DNA from: Treponema sp.
GTDB lineage: Bacteria > Spirochaetota > Spirochaetia > Treponematales > Breznakiellaceae
DNA: 6,767 nt
Direction of reading: 5' to 3'
Assembly: GCA_031283505.1 (NCBI GenBank)
Contig: JAITBO010000116.1
Location: 1 to 6,767 of the forward strand
Part shown: piece after piece, positions 6,460 through 6,767 of the stretch
Layout: each line of letters begins with the position of its first letter
Position numbering within the stretch: position 1 is the first letter of the stretch
The notes under the pieces: model-generated
The model's input: only the letters and a program-made list of their open reading frames with translations
Databases searched by the model: none
What the model was told of the DNA's origin: nothing
Position numbers and translations under genes: made by a program

Positions 6460-6488
6460 AGTATACCGGAATCCCTGGACAGGCGCAA
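6460..6488 (-). promoter_or_regulatory. Promoter of the xseA-xseB-mutL-hydF-aspA train
   Basis: On the minus strand there is a -35 box TTGCGC (6483-6488, four of six consensus bases), a 17-nt spacer and a -10 box TATACT (6460-6465, five of six). The -10 box ends 8 nt before the xseA ATG, placing the transcript start at or next to the start codon. No ribosome binding site lies between them, which fits leaderless translation. The -35 box lies close to the presumed end of the insertion sequence to the right, so part of this promoter could be element-derived. Confidence 0.55.
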
Positions 6489-6543
6489 TGAGGGCTCCTG
6501 CATTTACTTTTTCTGTAAAAGAGTGAAAATAGACATATTCCTG

Positions 6544-6548
6544 GGAGG
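6544..6548 (+). promoter_or_regulatory. Ribosome binding site of the transposase (GGAGG)
   Basis: GGAGG ends 4 nt before ATG 6553 and supports this as the transposase start. Confidence 0.6.
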
Positions 6549-6552
6549 GGAT

Positions 6553-6767
6553 ATGGATATAGCGGGATTGAGAGAAAACCTGAAGGGGGTAGCGGACCCC
6601 CGGCGGCCGTGGGGCAATCTGCGGCATAAACTGGAAGACATTCTGGTCATCGGGCTGGCGGCGCTGGTGTGCAACGGAGCCGATTTCCAGGACATGGAAA
6701 CGTTCGGGACATACCGGGAAACGGAATTGAGAAAGTTTCTTGAACTGCCGAATGGGATACCCGATGA
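6553..6767 (+). CDS. ISAs1-family transposase (H-repeat-associated type), N-terminal part
   Basis: The first 71 residues of a transposase are present before the window ends. The N-terminal ISAs1-associated domain is recognisable by DPRRPWGNLRHKLEDI (15-30), the hydrophobic segment LVIGLAALVCNGADF and ETFGTYRETEL. It ends at LELPNGIPD, which in this family immediately precedes the HDTF-like segment leading into the DDE catalytic domain. This matches the layout of the E. coli H-repeat proteins such as YhhI. The catalytic residues lie beyond the edge, so intactness cannot be judged. The gene faces away from xseA, with about 100 nt between the two starts. Confidence 0.85.
   Translation, partial: MDIAGLRENLKGVADPRRPWGNLRHKLEDILVIGLAALVCNGADFQDMETFGTYRETELRKFLELPNGIPD

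Larger units (their letters stand above)
6489..6767 (+). mobile_element. Left end of an ISAs1-family insertion sequence (runs off the window)
   Basis: The region begins somewhere between the xseA promoter and the transposase start; the exact left end is not determined because only one end is present and no terminal inverted repeat can be matched. The sequence from about 6489 to 6552 differs from its surroundings in being AT-rich and non-coding, then leads into a transposase start. The element is oriented divergently from xseA. Confidence 0.45.

Noticed and set aside
6503..6539. A promoter for the transposase
   Set aside because: TTTACT with a 16-nt spacer to GAAAAT is a weak match on both boxes and could be chance in AT-rich sequence.

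Overview
The window is a GC-rich bacterial segment carrying one leftward (minus-strand) gene train, xseA > xseB > mutL > hydF > aspA, framed by two less ordinary edges. The right edge holds the start of an ISAs1-family transposase on the plus strand. The left edge holds a strong minus-strand promoter leading into a short open frame that runs off the window. That frame encodes a lipoprotein-like signal peptide followed by an uninterrupted run of 22 C (22 G on the plus strand). Bacterial origin is clear. An anaerobe is implied by HydF, the [FeFe]-hydrogenase maturase. A treponeme-like spirochaete, such as the hydrogen-metabolising gut treponemes, is a reasonable guess because poly-G tracts are used as expression switches in Treponema, but a Clostridia-type anaerobe cannot be excluded from this sequence alone.

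Layout, in transcription order. A sigma70-like promoter (6460-6488) sits directly in front of xseA, with only 8 nt between its -10 box and the ATG, so the message is probably leaderless. xseA (6451-5231) and xseB (5229-4972) encode the two subunits of exonuclease VII and are separated by 1 nt. mutL (4969-3089) follows 2 nt later; its ribosome binding site overlaps the end of xseB. hydF (3039-1795) follows after 49 nt, and aspA (1792-374) follows after 2 nt, with a strong GGAGG site embedded in the end of hydF. The train therefore joins a DNA-repair module (ExoVII, endonuclease-type MutL) to a hydrogenase/amino-acid module (HydF, aspartate ammonia-lyase). hydE, hydG and the hydrogenase itself are not in the window.

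Downstream of aspA (1-373) no convincing intrinsic terminator is visible. A near-perfect promoter (TTGACA, 17 nt, TAAAAT; 174-202) fires leftward into the candidate phase-variable lipoprotein (ATG at 164). This promoter also sits 9 nt from its ATG, the same leaderless layout as xseA. Changing the C-tract length by one unit would switch the downstream frame, and one of the three frames hits a TGA within ten codons.

The most interesting items are the poly-C lipoprotein candidate, the recurring leaderless promoter layout, the hydF-aspA coupling (possible ammonium supply for H-cluster assembly), and several substitutions at normally conserved positions of AspA.
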